Origin: Methanobacterium sp.
Lineage (GTDB): Archaea > Methanobacteriota > Methanobacteria > Methanobacteriales > Methanobacteriaceae
DNA: 64,000 nucleotides
Assembly: GCF_016217785.1 (NCBI RefSeq)
Contig: NZ_JACRGA010000027.1
Span: 192,085-256,084 of the forward strand
Direction: 5' to 3'
Made by a program: the position numbers and the translations under genes. The notes below the pieces were generated by a model. It was not told where the DNA came from. It worked only from the letters and a program-made list of their open reading frames with translations, and searched no databases. Numbering within the stretch: the stretch's first letter is position 1; each line of letters opens with the position of its first letter. Of the stretch, positions 28,222 through 38,436 are shown one piece after another.

Positions 28222-29274
28222 ATGAAGTACTCCTTCAAGATCTTCAGTATCTTTAACATACCAGTGGAACTGCATATTTCCTTCCTGCTCCTGATGGCCC
28301 TGATTTACGGGGTGGCCCTCTTTAACCTGGTCCCGGGAGTTGATCTAAATGCGGCTTTACTTATTACCCTACTTTTTGTCACGGTTGTTCTCCATGAATT
28401 AGCACATTCCTATGTTGCTCAACGATATGGTATTGGCATTGAAAGGATCGTACTTCTGCCCATTGGCGGTGTGTCAGCCATGGAAGAGTTACCAGAGGAT
28501 CCTGGCCAGGAATTCAGGATAGCCATTGCTGGACCACTGGTAAACTTTCTAATAGCCATAATATGTTACGGTCTCTTCTTTGGACTGGCAACACCATATC
28601 CTACCATTGCAGCCTTCCTTAATTATTTCGCACTGGTGAATGTGATTCTGGGGGCTTTCAACCTGATTCCAGCCTACCCTATGGATGGGGGGAGAGTTTT
28701 ACGGGCCTTCCTTGCGGGTAGAATGAGTTACCTGCAGGCCACGGAAACTGCTGCTTCGGTGGGCAAGTTCCTGGCCATATTTATGGCTGTGGTAGGGATA
28801 TTCTGGAATTATTTCCTGATACTCATTGCCCTCTTCATCTACATTGGGGCTGATGCCGAGTACAAGGAGATAATGATTTCCACCATCCTGGAGGGGATAA
28901 AGGTAGAGGAGATAATGACCCCTAAAGTGAGAACTGTGCAGCCGGAGACCAGTGTGGAAGAGACCATGGAGATCATGTTCCAGAATAAACATATGGGTTA
29001 TCCAGTTACCGATGGGCAGAATCTTCAGGGTATCATCACCTTCAATGATATCTCCCGTGCCAAAAAGGGAGATGAAAATAAACCAGTGACTGAATTCATG
29101 ACCCGTAACCTGATTATCAGCAGCCCGGAGGAACCTTTAAACGATGCCCTGGCCAAGTTAACCCAGGCAAATATTGGAAGACTCCCTGTGGTGGAAAATG
29201 ACCAATTGGTGGGTATAATTTCCAGAACTGACATTATGAGAGCCATGGAAATACTTAAACTAAAAAAATTATAA
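28222..29274 (+). CDS. Site-2 protease (M50) with C-terminal CBS pair
   Basis: Intramembrane zinc metalloprotease. HELAH at residues 58-62 gives two His ligands and the catalytic Glu; NLIPAYPMDGGRV (about 147-159) supplies the third ligand D155. About six membrane helices fill residues 15-215. Two CBS domains follow, from IMTPKVRTVQPETS near 232 and FMTRNLIISSPEEP near 292, likely sensing adenosyl ligands. M50 proteases with CBS domains cut within membrane helices of regulators or other proteins. The substrate is unknown. Start ATG at 28222; a TAAAG-type RBS is weak. Confidence 0.92.
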   Translation: MKYSFKIFSIFNIPVELHISFLLLMALIYGVALFNLVPGVDLNAALLITLLFVTVVLHELAHSYVAQRYGIGIERIVLLPIGGVSAMEELPEDPGQEFRIAIAGPLVNFLIAIICYGLFFGLATPYPTIAAFLNYFALVNVILGAFNLIPAYPMDGGRVLRAFLAGRMSYLQATETAASVGKFLAIFMAVVGIFWNYFLILIALFIYIGADAEYKEIMISTILEGIKVEEIMTPKVRTVQPETSVEETMEIMFQNKHMGYPVTDGQNLQGIITFNDISRAKKGDENKPVTEFMTRNLIISSPEEPLNDALAKLTQANIGRLPVVENDQLVGIISRTDIMRAMEILKLKKL

Positions 29275-29394
29275 TAAAATCATGTATTTTTTCATGGCAA
29301 TCATCTGATTTTCACTAGGGAATCATTCTAAAAAATCAAGATAAACTAAAAACATTCATAAATATAAAAAAAGGGATTTTTGGAGAAGGAGGAA

Positions 29395-31026
29395 ATGAAA
29401 GAAGCCGGAAGATCCATAATAAATCATATACTGGAAGGAAGGATAAAAAACAGGAAGGATCTGGAGAAGGCGAAGTTTCAGGTGTGTCGTGATTACAAAC
29501 TGGACCGGTTTCCCCGTAACTCTGAGATACTTCAAATGGCCCGGGAAGATGAAAAGGAGATCATCACCCCTATTTTGAAGAAGAAACCAACCAGGACCAT
29601 CTCTGGTGTGGCGGTGGTGGCAGTGATGTGCCCTCCACACAAATGCCCCCATGGAAGATGTCTTTACTGCCCTGAAAGCACAATAGCCCCCCCTAGTTAC
29701 ACTGGGGAAGAACCCGCAGCTTTAAGGGCTAGAATGTACGATTTTAATCCTTATAAACAGGTTTATAACCGATTACAGCAGTTAGAGAGTATAGGTCATC
29801 CCCTGGATAAGGTGGAACTCATAATCATGGGCGGTACTTTTCCCTCACGGTTTTTATGCTTCCAGGAATGGTTCATCACTCAGTGTTTAATTGCAATGAC
29901 GGATTTTGGAGTTAAAGAGTATAAATTGAATTCTGAAGATGTCTACACCGGAGGCAACCATGATCTGCAGGGGTTTGAGTACCTGGAAGACGTTCAACGG
30001 GCCAATGAAAGTTCCAGTGTTCGTTGTGTGGGTATGACCTTCGAAACCCGGCCAGATTACTCTAAAAGGGAGGATGTGGATCGGATGCTCCGGATGGGTG
30101 TTACCCGGGTGGAACTGGGTGTGCAGACCATTTACAACTTCATATATCACCGGGTAGAGCGTGGTCACCGGGTGCAGGACACCGTAGAGGCCACCCGTGT
30201 TTTAAAGGACTCCGGGATTAAAGTGGCCATGCATCTCATGCCAGGTCTATTTAGTGACCAGGAGCGTGACCTGCGAATGTTCAAGAGATTATTCTCTGAT
30301 GAGCAGTTCAAACCAGATATGCTGAAGATCTACCCCTGTCTGGTGACCGAGGGGTCCAAACTCCATGACTTATGGGAGAAAGGAAACTACACTCCCTACT
30401 CTACTGAAGAAGCAGTCCAGCTCATAGTAGAAGTGAAGAAGATTCTGCCCAAGTGGGTGCGTACCATGCGCATCCAGCGGGACATACCCTCCCAGCTCAT
30501 AGAAGCCGGTGTTAAAAAGTCCAATCTGGGAGAACTGGTTTACAATCAACTGAAAGAAGAGAAAGTTCAGTGCCAGTGTATCCGTTGCCGGGAAGTGGGA
30601 CACCAGGCTGCCCAGGGAACATTCACCAGTAAAGATAATGTAGAACTTTTAATGGAGAAATACCGTGCCAGTGAAGGTGAGGAAATATTCCTGTCCATGG
30701 AAGACTCAGAAGCGGATGTTCTCCTTGGTTTTTTAAGGCTGCGCATGCCATCAGAACATGCACATCGCCCAGAGATCAGCCCTGAAACAGCCTTACTTCG
30801 CGAATTGCATGTTTATGGCCCTATGATACCTTTAGGTGAAAGGGAAGATGAACTGTGGCAGCACCAGGGCTACGGTGAGGAGTTACTCAAAAAGGCAGAA
30901 GAGATCAGCCGTGAGGAGTATGATAAAAGGGAGATTATTATTATCAGCGGTATTGGAGCCCGTAACTATTACCGTAAATTTGGGTATAAAAGGAAGGGAC
31001 CTTACATGGCTAAAAAGTTAGTTTAA
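29395..31026 (+). CDS. elp3: Archaeal Elp3: tRNA U34 carboxymethyl-modification enzyme
   Basis: Radical SAM plus GNAT enzyme that makes the cm5U family of modifications at tRNA wobble uridine. The Cys-rich cluster motif reads MCPPHKCPHGRCLYC (about 81-95), followed by YTGEEPAALRAR and MGGTFPSR. The GNAT domain near the C-terminus ends with GIGARNYYRKFGYKRKGPYM, where acetyl-CoA binds. Total length (~543 aa) fits. GGAGAAGGAGG precedes the ATG at 29395; a TTG at 29380 would add five residues and is an alternative. Single archaeal Elp3 proteins act without the eukaryotic Elongator partners. Confidence 0.93.
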   Translation: MKEAGRSIINHILEGRIKNRKDLEKAKFQVCRDYKLDRFPRNSEILQMAREDEKEIITPILKKKPTRTISGVAVVAVMCPPHKCPHGRCLYCPESTIAPPSYTGEEPAALRARMYDFNPYKQVYNRLQQLESIGHPLDKVELIIMGGTFPSRFLCFQEWFITQCLIAMTDFGVKEYKLNSEDVYTGGNHDLQGFEYLEDVQRANESSSVRCVGMTFETRPDYSKREDVDRMLRMGVTRVELGVQTIYNFIYHRVERGHRVQDTVEATRVLKDSGIKVAMHLMPGLFSDQERDLRMFKRLFSDEQFKPDMLKIYPCLVTEGSKLHDLWEKGNYTPYSTEEAVQLIVEVKKILPKWVRTMRIQRDIPSQLIEAGVKKSNLGELVYNQLKEEKVQCQCIRCREVGHQAAQGTFTSKDNVELLMEKYRASEGEEIFLSMEDSEADVLLGFLRLRMPSEHAHRPEISPETALLRELHVYGPMIPLGEREDELWQHQGYGEELLKKAEEISREEYDKREIIIISGIGARNYYRKFGYKRKGPYMAKKLV

Positions 31027-31132
31027 TGGCATTAAATAATAATTAAGGGAAAAATTCCCATTAAAATCGGGATTCCTTTAAATAATTGTTAAATACCTGA
31101 TTATTAAATACACGAACTGGAGGGATTTGATT

Positions 31133-31819
31133 ATGATATCCATAGAAGAACTGGCTGGAATGATTGACCATACCAATGTGCAGCGGGATGCCACTGATGC
31201 TGATATTCAGGCACTTTGCCAGGAGGCAGATGACTATGATTTTAACTGTGTTTGTGTAACACCCACCCAAGCAGATCTGGCAAGTGAACTCCTGGAAAAC
31301 TCTGATACACAGGTCTGTGTGGTGATAGGATTCCCATTCGGAGTCCAAACACCACGTGCCAAGGCCTTCGAAGCAGAGGAAGCTGTAAAAAATGGTGCCT
31401 CTGAACTGGACATGGTGATGAACATCGGCGCCCTCAAATCAGAACATTACTCCCTGGTCCAGGCCGACATCGCCGCTGTGGTGGGGGCAGCACTGGGACG
31501 CGTGGTGAAGGTCATCCTGGAAACGGCACTACTCACCCGGGAAGAGAAGATCATCGCCTGTCAGCTGGCCAGAGAAGCAGGGGCGCACTACGTTAAAACA
31601 TCCACCGGGTTCGGAGTAAGCGGGGCTACAGTGGAGGATGTCAGGCTCATGAGGGAGACTGTAGGGCTGGAGATGGGTGTTAAAGCTGCTGGTGGGATAC
31701 GGAACCTGGAAACTGCCATGGCAATGATCGATGCCGGGGCCAGTAAAATCGGCACCTCTACCGGTGTGCAGATTATGGAAGAACTCTTAAAAAAGGGCGA
31801 AACAGAGAATAATTTTTAA
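31133..31819 (+). CDS. deoC: Deoxyribose-phosphate aldolase
   Basis: DeoC class I aldolase: 2-deoxyribose 5-phosphate to glyceraldehyde 3-phosphate plus acetaldehyde. TIM-barrel signatures are present: IDHTNV at the start, VCVVIGFPFG, ELDMVMNIGALKS, KVILETALLT (near 130), the Schiff-base Lys in KTSTGFG and the proton-relay Lys in VKAAGGIR. Archaeal enzymes are about 230 aa, as here. GGAGG lies 9 nt before the ATG at 31133; a TTG at 31127 is less likely. In archaea the enzyme may serve pentose metabolism or run in the synthetic direction. Confidence 0.95.
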   Translation: MISIEELAGMIDHTNVQRDATDADIQALCQEADDYDFNCVCVTPTQADLASELLENSDTQVCVVIGFPFGVQTPRAKAFEAEEAVKNGASELDMVMNIGALKSEHYSLVQADIAAVVGAALGRVVKVILETALLTREEKIIACQLAREAGAHYVKTSTGFGVSGATVEDVRLMRETVGLEMGVKAAGGIRNLETAMAMIDAGASKIGTSTGVQIMEELLKKGETENNF

Positions 31820-31853
31820 GGTTGAAAATTTATTGATAATATTCAAATTATAG

Positions 31854-31921
31854 TTAAGGTGAATTCCGATGTTAAGGTGAATTCAAATGATACTAAAATA
31901 AAAAAATAGTAAGGTGAATTC
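31854..31921. repeat. Three copies of an SD-like 12-13 bp unit
   Basis: TTAAGGTGAATTC occurs at 31854-31866 and 31872-31884, and TAAGGTGAATTC at 31910-31921. The last copy supplies the Shine-Dalgarno sequence (AAGGTGA) of the cyclophilin-like gene starting at 31924; the earlier copies appear to be duplicates of that ribosome-binding site. Confidence 0.75.
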
Positions 31922-31923
31922 CA

Positions 31924-32283
31924 ATGGAGATAGAGATTGAAATATCAAAAAAGGGAACAATTAAAGTGCTCCTGGATGATCGAAACCCTGAAACGACCCA
32001 GGCATTCTACGAAAGCCTCCCCATGGAAGGTGAAGCCCAATTATGGCAGGAAGAAGTTTTCTTCCCCATTCCCTTTGAACATGATTATGAAAACCCATCA
32101 CCATCCTCAGATAAGGGAGATATATCTTACTGGCCACCAGGAAAGGCATTTTGCATATTCTTCGGAGATTCCCAACCTGCCTCTGATGTGAATCATATTG
32201 GGAGGGTTGTTGAAGGTTTGGAAATTATGAAGAGTGTTGAGGAGGGAGATTGGGTGACTATTAGAACCATAACCCCACCTTAG
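31924..32283 (+). CDS. Cyclophilin-like fold protein (DUF369/TM1367-like)
   Basis: A 119-aa protein resembling the cyclophilin-like superfamily of archaea and Thermotoga: an N-terminal strand pair (MEIEIEISKKGTIKVLLDD), FYESLPMEGEAQLW, then GDISYWPPGKAFCIFFG, and HIGRVVEGLEIMKSVEEGD near the end. The proline-isomerase active site of true cyclophilins is not conserved, so the role is probably a small-ligand binding or unknown one. It is 104 nt downstream of deoC and may be read with it. Confidence 0.75.
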   Translation: MEIEIEISKKGTIKVLLDDRNPETTQAFYESLPMEGEAQLWQEEVFFPIPFEHDYENPSPSSDKGDISYWPPGKAFCIFFGDSQPASDVNHIGRVVEGLEIMKSVEEGDWVTIRTITPP

Positions 32284-32358
32284 GGTATCCTGCAAAAAAT
32301 TGGCAGGTTACTAATTTATTTTAAAAATATCCTTTAATAAATCTTCTTTTTATTATTT

Positions 32359-32387
32359 CAAGATATCCCTTAGTCAAGATATCCCTT
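32359..32387. repeat. 14-bp direct repeat
   Basis: TCAAGATATCCCTT at 32359-32372 and again at 32374-32387, between two convergent gene ends. Confidence 0.65.
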
Positions 32388-32420
32388 TAATAAAGGAGAA
32401 TAGAACCCGTATAATAAATT

Positions 32421-33197
32421 TTATTCCAACCAGCGAACCATAGGGATCAGATCTTCCACATCGTTGATTTCAGCTTCCAGATCCAGTTCCAAGTAGGCTT
32501 TCCTTCCACTGCTGAGGCTGGATGAAAGTATCATCTGTTTCCCGTAGACTGTATCCACCCCATCTACTATGGTGTGGCCCGCCACCATGACCTTACAACC
32601 AACCAGCTCCAGGAAACGTTCCAGATCTTCTTTAGAGTAGTTACCTGGCCGGTTAAGCATCATTTTTTCCAAGGGCTTGTTTCCGCGGTATCCTGCTAGA
32701 GTAATATTTCTAAGTTCTTCCTGGTTCTTAAAATCCGAGTACGGCCCAGCATGACTAATAATAACCCCATTTCCTGTTTTAATGGCCACTGGAAGCTCAC
32801 GAAAGAATTCAAGGTATGATCTGAATTTCGATCCCCATTTTCCACCAAAACGTTCCCTTAAGTAGGATTCAAATGCCCTTTTTTGATCCACCCCCATTTT
32901 ATAGGCCGGTTCATCAGCCAGATGAGCCCACTCATGGTTACCCAATAGAACATGAAAATTAGGATACTGGTGATAGTAACATTTCACCCTTTCCAAGACT
33001 TCCACTGAACCATCGTAGTTATTATCCAGTTCATGTATGAAATCACCAGTTATAACCACCTTCAACTGGTCCAGACATCCCTTAAAAATAGATTCATAAC
33101 GCTTAAAATCTTCCAGATTCCCATGGATATCAGTGATGACCAGCATCCTTCCCTGGGAAGCAACTTCAAAGATATCTGTGGAAGAATTATATACCAT
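32421..33197 (-). CDS. Calcineurin-like metallophosphoesterase (PPP-type)
   Basis: Dimetal phosphoesterase of 258 aa with the standard motif series: DIHGNLEDF (about 23-31), GDFIHE (about 51-56), GNHEW (about 86-90), SHAGPY (about 149-154) and VAGHTIVDG (about 208-216). The DIHG, GD, GNHE, H, GHT order is like PPP-family Ser/Thr phosphatases and bis(5'-nucleosyl) tetraphosphatases. The metal ligands are intact. The real substrate (phosphoprotein or nucleotide) cannot be told. The region upstream (33200-33400) has many degenerate copies of an ATTCTNATGNNTC-like unit. Confidence 0.85.
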   Translation of the reverse strand: MVYNSSTDIFEVASQGRMLVITDIHGNLEDFKRYESIFKGCLDQLKVVITGDFIHELDNNYDGSVEVLERVKCYYHQYPNFHVLLGNHEWAHLADEPAYKMGVDQKRAFESYLRERFGGKWGSKFRSYLEFFRELPVAIKTGNGVIISHAGPYSDFKNQEELRNITLAGYRGNKPLEKMMLNRPGNYSKEDLERFLELVGCKVMVAGHTIVDGVDTVYGKQMILSSSLSSGRKAYLELDLEAEINDVEDLIPMVRWLE

Positions 33198-33428
33198 TTT
33201 AACCCAATCCTAAAAAATCTCTTTTTAAATATTCTGATGAGATTTATAAACATTTCTTATGAATCTTAAAAGCCTTCTAGCTATCTTCCAAAAACATTCT
33301 AATGAATCCCAAAAAGATTCTAAAGGGTTTGAAAACATTCTTAGACTCTCAAAAGAATTATGATGGGTTCAGAAAGTATTCTGATGCAGTCGTAGGAATT
33401 AATTATTATTAAAAATATAAGAAAATGA

Positions 33429-34544
33429 TTACACTGGCTTTATATCCTTATAGAGAGTGTCTCTCTCGGCAGGAATCCGTCCCAGATCCTTTATGATCCG
33501 TTGCAGCTCTTTAGGTGGTGTGTAAACACCGTGCTGCGCCCCTGCAGATCGGGATATGTTCTCTTCTCCTAAAGTTCCCCCCATATCATTACAGCCTGCA
33601 GTGAGACATACTTGGGCGAATTTGAATCCCAGTTTCACCCATGAAACTTGAATATTCTGTAGTAACTCTCCAAACATCAACCGGGCCACTGCATAGAGTT
33701 TCAGATCTTCAGTACCAGTGGTTCCCGGGCTGGAGATACCCTGCTGATAGATGGGTGCATTCTGGTGCATGAAGGTGAGTGGTACAAATTCTGTGAATCC
33801 TCCAGTATTCTGCTGTATTTTACGGAGAATTTCCAGGTGCTCCACCCGGTGCTCCACACTTTCCACATGACCGTACATCATGGTACAGGTGGTGGGCACA
33901 CTAGTGTGGTGGGCAGTTTCAACAACCTCCACCCACTCTGAAGTGGTGAGTTTACCCTGACAGATTACCTTCCGAACTTCATCGTTCAAGATTTCAGCGG
34001 CTGTTCCAGGCATGGAACCTAAACCTGCATCTTTTAACATTTTCAGAGTTTCTTTCAGGGACATCCCGGACTGTGATGCTCCGTAATAGATTTCCATAGG
34101 AGAAAAGGCATGAATGTGGATATCGGGAAGTTCTTCCTTAACACTGAGCAGTATCTTTTCATAGAAGTGGGCATCAATATCAGGATGGAGTCCTCCCTGA
34201 ATACAGATTTCCACTGCACCATTATTCCATGCAGTTTTTGCCCTTCGTACTATTTCATCCATACTCAGGAAGTAAGCACCATTATCGGTGGGGTCTTTTC
34301 GGAAGGCACAGAACCCACATGTTCCAGTGCACATGTCTGTGAAGTTGATGTTCCAGTTTTGAATATAGGTAACATTATCACCAACTAATTCCTGTCTTCT
34401 CAAATCTGCTGTTTGAATAAGTGCCTGATAGTCATTACCAGTAGTTTTAAGAAGCTTAAGTGCGTCTTCAGAGGAAATAATCTGTTTTCTAGCTTTATCA
34501 AGTATCTCTTCTATGGTGGGTTCAATGTCCGGACTCTTATACAT
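33429..34544 (-). CDS. cofH: FO synthase subunit 2 (CofH)
   Basis: Radical SAM enzyme of coenzyme F420 synthesis. CofH uses tyrosine and 5-amino-6-ribitylaminouracil to form the conjugate that CofG closes to FO. The cluster motif is CTGTCGFC (C-x3-C-x2-C, about 72-79), followed by AFRKDPTDNGAYFLS. Other family marks are EICIQGGLHPD (about 109) and a conserved TCTMMYGHVE segment near 210. Length 371 aa is normal. AGGAATTCCC precedes the ATG. No cofG is visible in the window, as is usual in Methanobacteriales, where the two genes are often unlinked. Confidence 0.95.
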   Translation of the reverse strand: MYKSPDIEPTIEEILDKARKQIISSEDALKLLKTTGNDYQALIQTADLRRQELVGDNVTYIQNWNINFTDMCTGTCGFCAFRKDPTDNGAYFLSMDEIVRRAKTAWNNGAVEICIQGGLHPDIDAHFYEKILLSVKEELPDIHIHAFSPMEIYYGASQSGMSLKETLKMLKDAGLGSMPGTAAEILNDEVRKVICQGKLTTSEWVEVVETAHHTSVPTTCTMMYGHVESVEHRVEHLEILRKIQQNTGGFTEFVPLTFMHQNAPIYQQGISSPGTTGTEDLKLYAVARLMFGELLQNIQVSWVKLGFKFAQVCLTAGCNDMGGTLGEENISRSAGAQHGVYTPPKELQRIIKDLGRIPAERDTLYKDIKPV

Positions 34545-34565
34545 GGGAATTCCTATTGATGTTTA

Positions 34566-34600
<35 letters not shown>

Positions 34601-34639
34601 GTGGTGAGTGTGCATGGTAAGTACCATGGCCCATCATGT

Positions 34640-34673
<34 letters not shown>

Positions 34674-34696
34674 CTAGCTAGATTAGGAGGTGAAAT

Positions 34697-34904
<208 letters not shown>

Positions 34905-34905
34905 G

Positions 34906-34937
34906 TTTTTTTTATTTCTTATTTTTCTTATTTTTTA
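34906..34937 (+). terminator. Poly-T terminator after the histone gene
   Basis: Immediately after the stop come T8, T5 and T6 runs separated by one to four bases, the usual form of an archaeal intrinsic terminator. No hairpin is required. Confidence 0.6.
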
Positions 34938-35158
34938 GGATGATATTTTTTTCAGGTCCACTTGTGTCCTACATCTGAAACTTTGCACGCACTGGTTTTA
35001 TCCTGCAACTTTAAACATCACAACATTTAAAGATATAAATGAAGTTATGGTTGAGGAATTGTATGGTTGGGAAAAACTAATACTAAATCTCTCACCTTTT
35101 AGGTAATCCCATCTAATAAGAATAAAAAAAAGATTACAAGTAAATGAGGTAAAAAAAC

Positions 35159-35650
35159 ATGAGTACCATGGATAATCTAAATGAAGCATTCGCTGGTGAA
35201 TCTAAGGCTAATCGTAAATATCTGGCATACGCCAAAAAAGCTGATGAAGAAGGACACCCTCAGGTGGCCAAACTCTTCCGCGCAGCAGCCGAAGCTGAAA
35301 CTGTTCACGCACATAACCATTTAACAGTAATGGCAGGTATTAACAGCACTGAAAAAAACCTGAAAGATGCTATTGAAGGTGAAATTGAAGAATTTGAAGA
35401 AATGTATCCAGATTTCATCAAAGAAGCAAAGGCAGACGAGAATAAAAAGGCAGTGTGGACCTTTGATGTGGCCAACCAGGTGGAGGAAATCCACGCAGGA
35501 CTCTACCAAAAAGCTCTGGAAGCTCTGGGAAATAACGAAGAAGTGGATTACTATGTCTGCGGATACTGTGGGAATACTGTAGAAAATGGAGCACCTGATG
35601 TTTGCCCAGTCTGTAGAGCATTGAAGTCTGATTTCTTTAAGGTAGATTAA
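35159..35650 (+). CDS. Rubrerythrin
   Basis: Peroxide-reducing di-iron protein of 163 aa. The four-helix bundle holds EAFAGESKANRKY, AAEAETVHAHNH and DVANQVEEIHAGLY, giving the carboxylate and His ligands; the C-terminal rubredoxin-like domain has CGYCG and CPVC (about 138-155). It detoxifies hydrogen peroxide using electrons from rubredoxin or F420H2-linked carriers, in the cytoplasm. A long leader (~120 nt) starts after a TTTAAAGATATAAAT box A at 35025-35039. GAGGT precedes the ATG. Confidence 0.93.
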   Translation: MSTMDNLNEAFAGESKANRKYLAYAKKADEEGHPQVAKLFRAAAEAETVHAHNHLTVMAGINSTEKNLKDAIEGEIEEFEEMYPDFIKEAKADENKKAVWTFDVANQVEEIHAGLYQKALEALGNNEEVDYYVCGYCGNTVENGAPDVCPVCRALKSDFFKVD

Positions 35651-35735
35651 AATTTAAAGAGATTGACCTTTAATTAACTAAATAATTCACTTCTTTTTTT
35701 TCCATAGAATTCAATTATTGGTATTATTTTTATTA

Positions 35736-38210
35736 TTATGATTTACCCACTTTCTTTTCTTCAAATGTTATGCGGAAAGTGGTTCTGGGACTCCTTTCAA
35801 GTTCCAGTTCTCCACCAATCTGTTGGGTGAGGCTGGTAACCAATTGAAGACCCAGTGAATCGGTTTGATCCGGTTCAATATCGGAGGGGAATCCAATCCC
35901 AGTATCATTAACCTCTAAAACACACCGATTACCATCCTCCTTGAATTTAACCATTATTGTCCCACTTTTTTCGTTGGGGAAAGCGTGTTTCATGGAATTA
36001 GAGACTAATTCATTTATTATTAAACCCAGTGGTATGGCGGTGTTGATATCGATCATCACATCCTCCACTTCCAGTTCCAGTTGGACCCGGGCGGGGTCAG
36101 CCACATAAGTTCGGAATAAATCCGTGGACAGTGTACGGATGTAATCTCCGAAATCTATGTGTTTCAGGTCAGTGGAGCGATAGAGTCTTTCATGGATTAA
36201 GGCCATGGAATGAGCCCTCTCCTGGCTTTCCTTGAATATTCCCCGGGCTTCTTCATCCTTTATGTAACGTGACTGGAGATTAAGGAGACTGGAAATCACC
36301 ATTAAATTGTTCTTTACCCGGTGATATATCTCCTTCATCAGCATATCTTTATCCTTAAGGGCCTGTTCAAGTTTTATCTGGGCTTCCTTAATGTCAGTTA
36401 TGTCTCGAGAGATAACCTGAACACTGTGAACTCGGTTATCATGACCATAAATTGGTTGTAGACTTGTACTGAACCATTGATCCTTTCCACTGTATGGAAC
36501 AAACATTTCCAGATCTAAACCCTCTTCTGTGCTGATTACTTTTTTTATTAATTCAATTTGCTTTTTGGCAACTTCAGGGGGGAAAAAATCCCGGAGTGAA
36601 CGACCCAACAGATCAGCAGGTTCTTCACCCATATTATGTGCTCCTGACTTGTTGGCCATTAAAAAAATACCATTCTCATCATACAAAGAAATTGGATCCT
36701 TAGCTGATTCAATGAGTGTTCTGTACTTCTCCTCACTCTCACGCAGTGCATCTTCTACATTTTTCTGTTGGGTTATGTCACGACTGTTACATATAAATCC
36801 AGTGACCACCCCTTCATCAGAGATTGGTGTTCCCTTTGTACCCAGCCACACGTAACTGCCATCGGCCTTCATGTAGCGATACTGAACCGATCGAGTAATG
36901 CATTTCCCGAGGCCATCCTTAATGCAGGAGGTGACCCGTGACTGATCATCAGGGTGCATCCGATCAAATATTGATTTTCCAACCAGTTCCCCAGGTTCCA
37001 AACCAAGAACAGTTTTTACCGAAGGGCTTACGTAGATATATTGACCATCCTTACTGGCCTGACATATAATATCCGCCATGTGGGTAGTGATCATTGATAG
37101 CTGAGCTTCACTTTTAGCCAATGCCTTTTCAGCGGCTTTATCCTGAGTTATATCCCTTGCAATGGCAGATAATCCAATTATATCCCCAGATATACCCTTT
37201 ATAGGGGAAACTGTTAAGAATATGTCGATCATTTCTCCTGTTTTGGTTATTCTCTTGGTTTCATAATGATCGATCTTTTCCCCGCCACCAATTGTCTTCA
37301 GTATATATGAGAGTTCATCAGAACCCGGTGGAAATATTATGGAACCTGATTTTCCCAGAACTTCCCTTGTCTTATAACCATATGTTCGCTCTGCCCCATT
37401 ATTCCAGCTCAATACATTACCATTTAAATCCATACCAATAATAGATTCTGCTGAGCTTTCCACAATAGCTGAAAGTATGGCCCGCGTCTTCTCAGCATTT
37501 TTACGATAGGTTGTATCCCTAATAATGGAAGTGGTGAATATTTCACCATCCCCCTCCCAGTTGGTGAGGGATATTTCAAAGGGGAATTCTTTACCATCCT
37601 TCCTTAGGCCCACTGATTCAAAAGTTCCAACCAGTTGATGTTCACCTGTTTTACGGAATTGGTCCATTTGTTCGTCATATTTATCCCTCAACCGGGAAGG
37701 GATAAACTTCTTCACTGATTCTCCCAGAACTTCTTCTTCAGAGCATTGGAACATTTTCTGAAAGCTTTCATTAACAAAAACTACATTACCCGATAGATTA
37801 GTAGTGATAATCCCATCAATGGCAGATTCAACCACAGAACGGAACATTTCTTCACTGGTTTTCAACTTTATCTGCGATTTCTCTATGCTTTCACTTAGAA
37901 GAATAGTTATTACACTCACTGAAATGAATATAATTGATCTGAAAATATCATCATACAAAAAGTCACTTTTAAGTGGACTGATCCAGTCTGTTAAAATAAG
38001 CACCCCAGCCAGGAAAAAGGGAACCCACAAACTCTTCCGTTTCCACCAGACCGCAGCCAGCACTATGGGTATGTAATAAAAATGGGTGAAAACAATTCCG
38101 GATCTTAAAACGAAGTGAAAGTAATAGGTTAAAACACAGGATAAGACTACTAAAGATAAAACCATGAAAGTTTTATACTCAGATCTCGATCCATCCCACT
38201 CTAACTTCAA
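35736..38210 (-). CDS. Membrane PAS sensor histidine kinase (HisKA_2 type)
   Basis: An 824-aa kinase. The first ~105 residues form three or four membrane helices (FMVLSLVVLSCVLTYYF, FYYIPIVLAAVWW, VPFFLAGVLILTDW, SIIFISVSVITILL). Four PAS/PAC units follow, starting near 118, 243, 367 and 494. The kinase core has KEIYHRVKNNLMVISSLLNLQ (HisKA_2, phospho-acceptor His near 625) and an HATPase domain with NELVSNSMKHAFP and NDTGIGFP. There is no receiver domain. The kinase core is closely related to that of the 1240-aa protein at 10901, so the two may share partners. Monocistronic; signal unknown. Confidence 0.9.
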   Translation of the reverse strand: MKLEWDGSRSEYKTFMVLSLVVLSCVLTYYFHFVLRSGIVFTHFYYIPIVLAAVWWKRKSLWVPFFLAGVLILTDWISPLKSDFLYDDIFRSIIFISVSVITILLSESIEKSQIKLKTSEEMFRSVVESAIDGIITTNLSGNVVFVNESFQKMFQCSEEEVLGESVKKFIPSRLRDKYDEQMDQFRKTGEHQLVGTFESVGLRKDGKEFPFEISLTNWEGDGEIFTTSIIRDTTYRKNAEKTRAILSAIVESSAESIIGMDLNGNVLSWNNGAERTYGYKTREVLGKSGSIIFPPGSDELSYILKTIGGGEKIDHYETKRITKTGEMIDIFLTVSPIKGISGDIIGLSAIARDITQDKAAEKALAKSEAQLSMITTHMADIICQASKDGQYIYVSPSVKTVLGLEPGELVGKSIFDRMHPDDQSRVTSCIKDGLGKCITRSVQYRYMKADGSYVWLGTKGTPISDEGVVTGFICNSRDITQQKNVEDALRESEEKYRTLIESAKDPISLYDENGIFLMANKSGAHNMGEEPADLLGRSLRDFFPPEVAKKQIELIKKVISTEEGLDLEMFVPYSGKDQWFSTSLQPIYGHDNRVHSVQVISRDITDIKEAQIKLEQALKDKDMLMKEIYHRVKNNLMVISSLLNLQSRYIKDEEARGIFKESQERAHSMALIHERLYRSTDLKHIDFGDYIRTLSTDLFRTYVADPARVQLELEVEDVMIDINTAIPLGLIINELVSNSMKHAFPNEKSGTIMVKFKEDGNRCVLEVNDTGIGFPSDIEPDQTDSLGLQLVTSLTQQIGGELELERSPRTTFRITFEEKKVGKS

Positions 38211-38436
38211 AGTACGAATCCCCCTGAAACTAAATCTATCTATACTTATTTCTCTGTAAAAAGAAACATAAATGATTTTCTTAAATGGAAGTTATCCCAT
38301 AAATCTATTCTAAAGAATATTATAAAAAAAGGATAATAAATCTGAAAAGATCATATATTACTGGTAAAATAAGACAGAGAAATCCATTGAAAAGATTTAT
38401 GTTCATTAAAAAGAAACTGCACTCCCTTAAATAGTA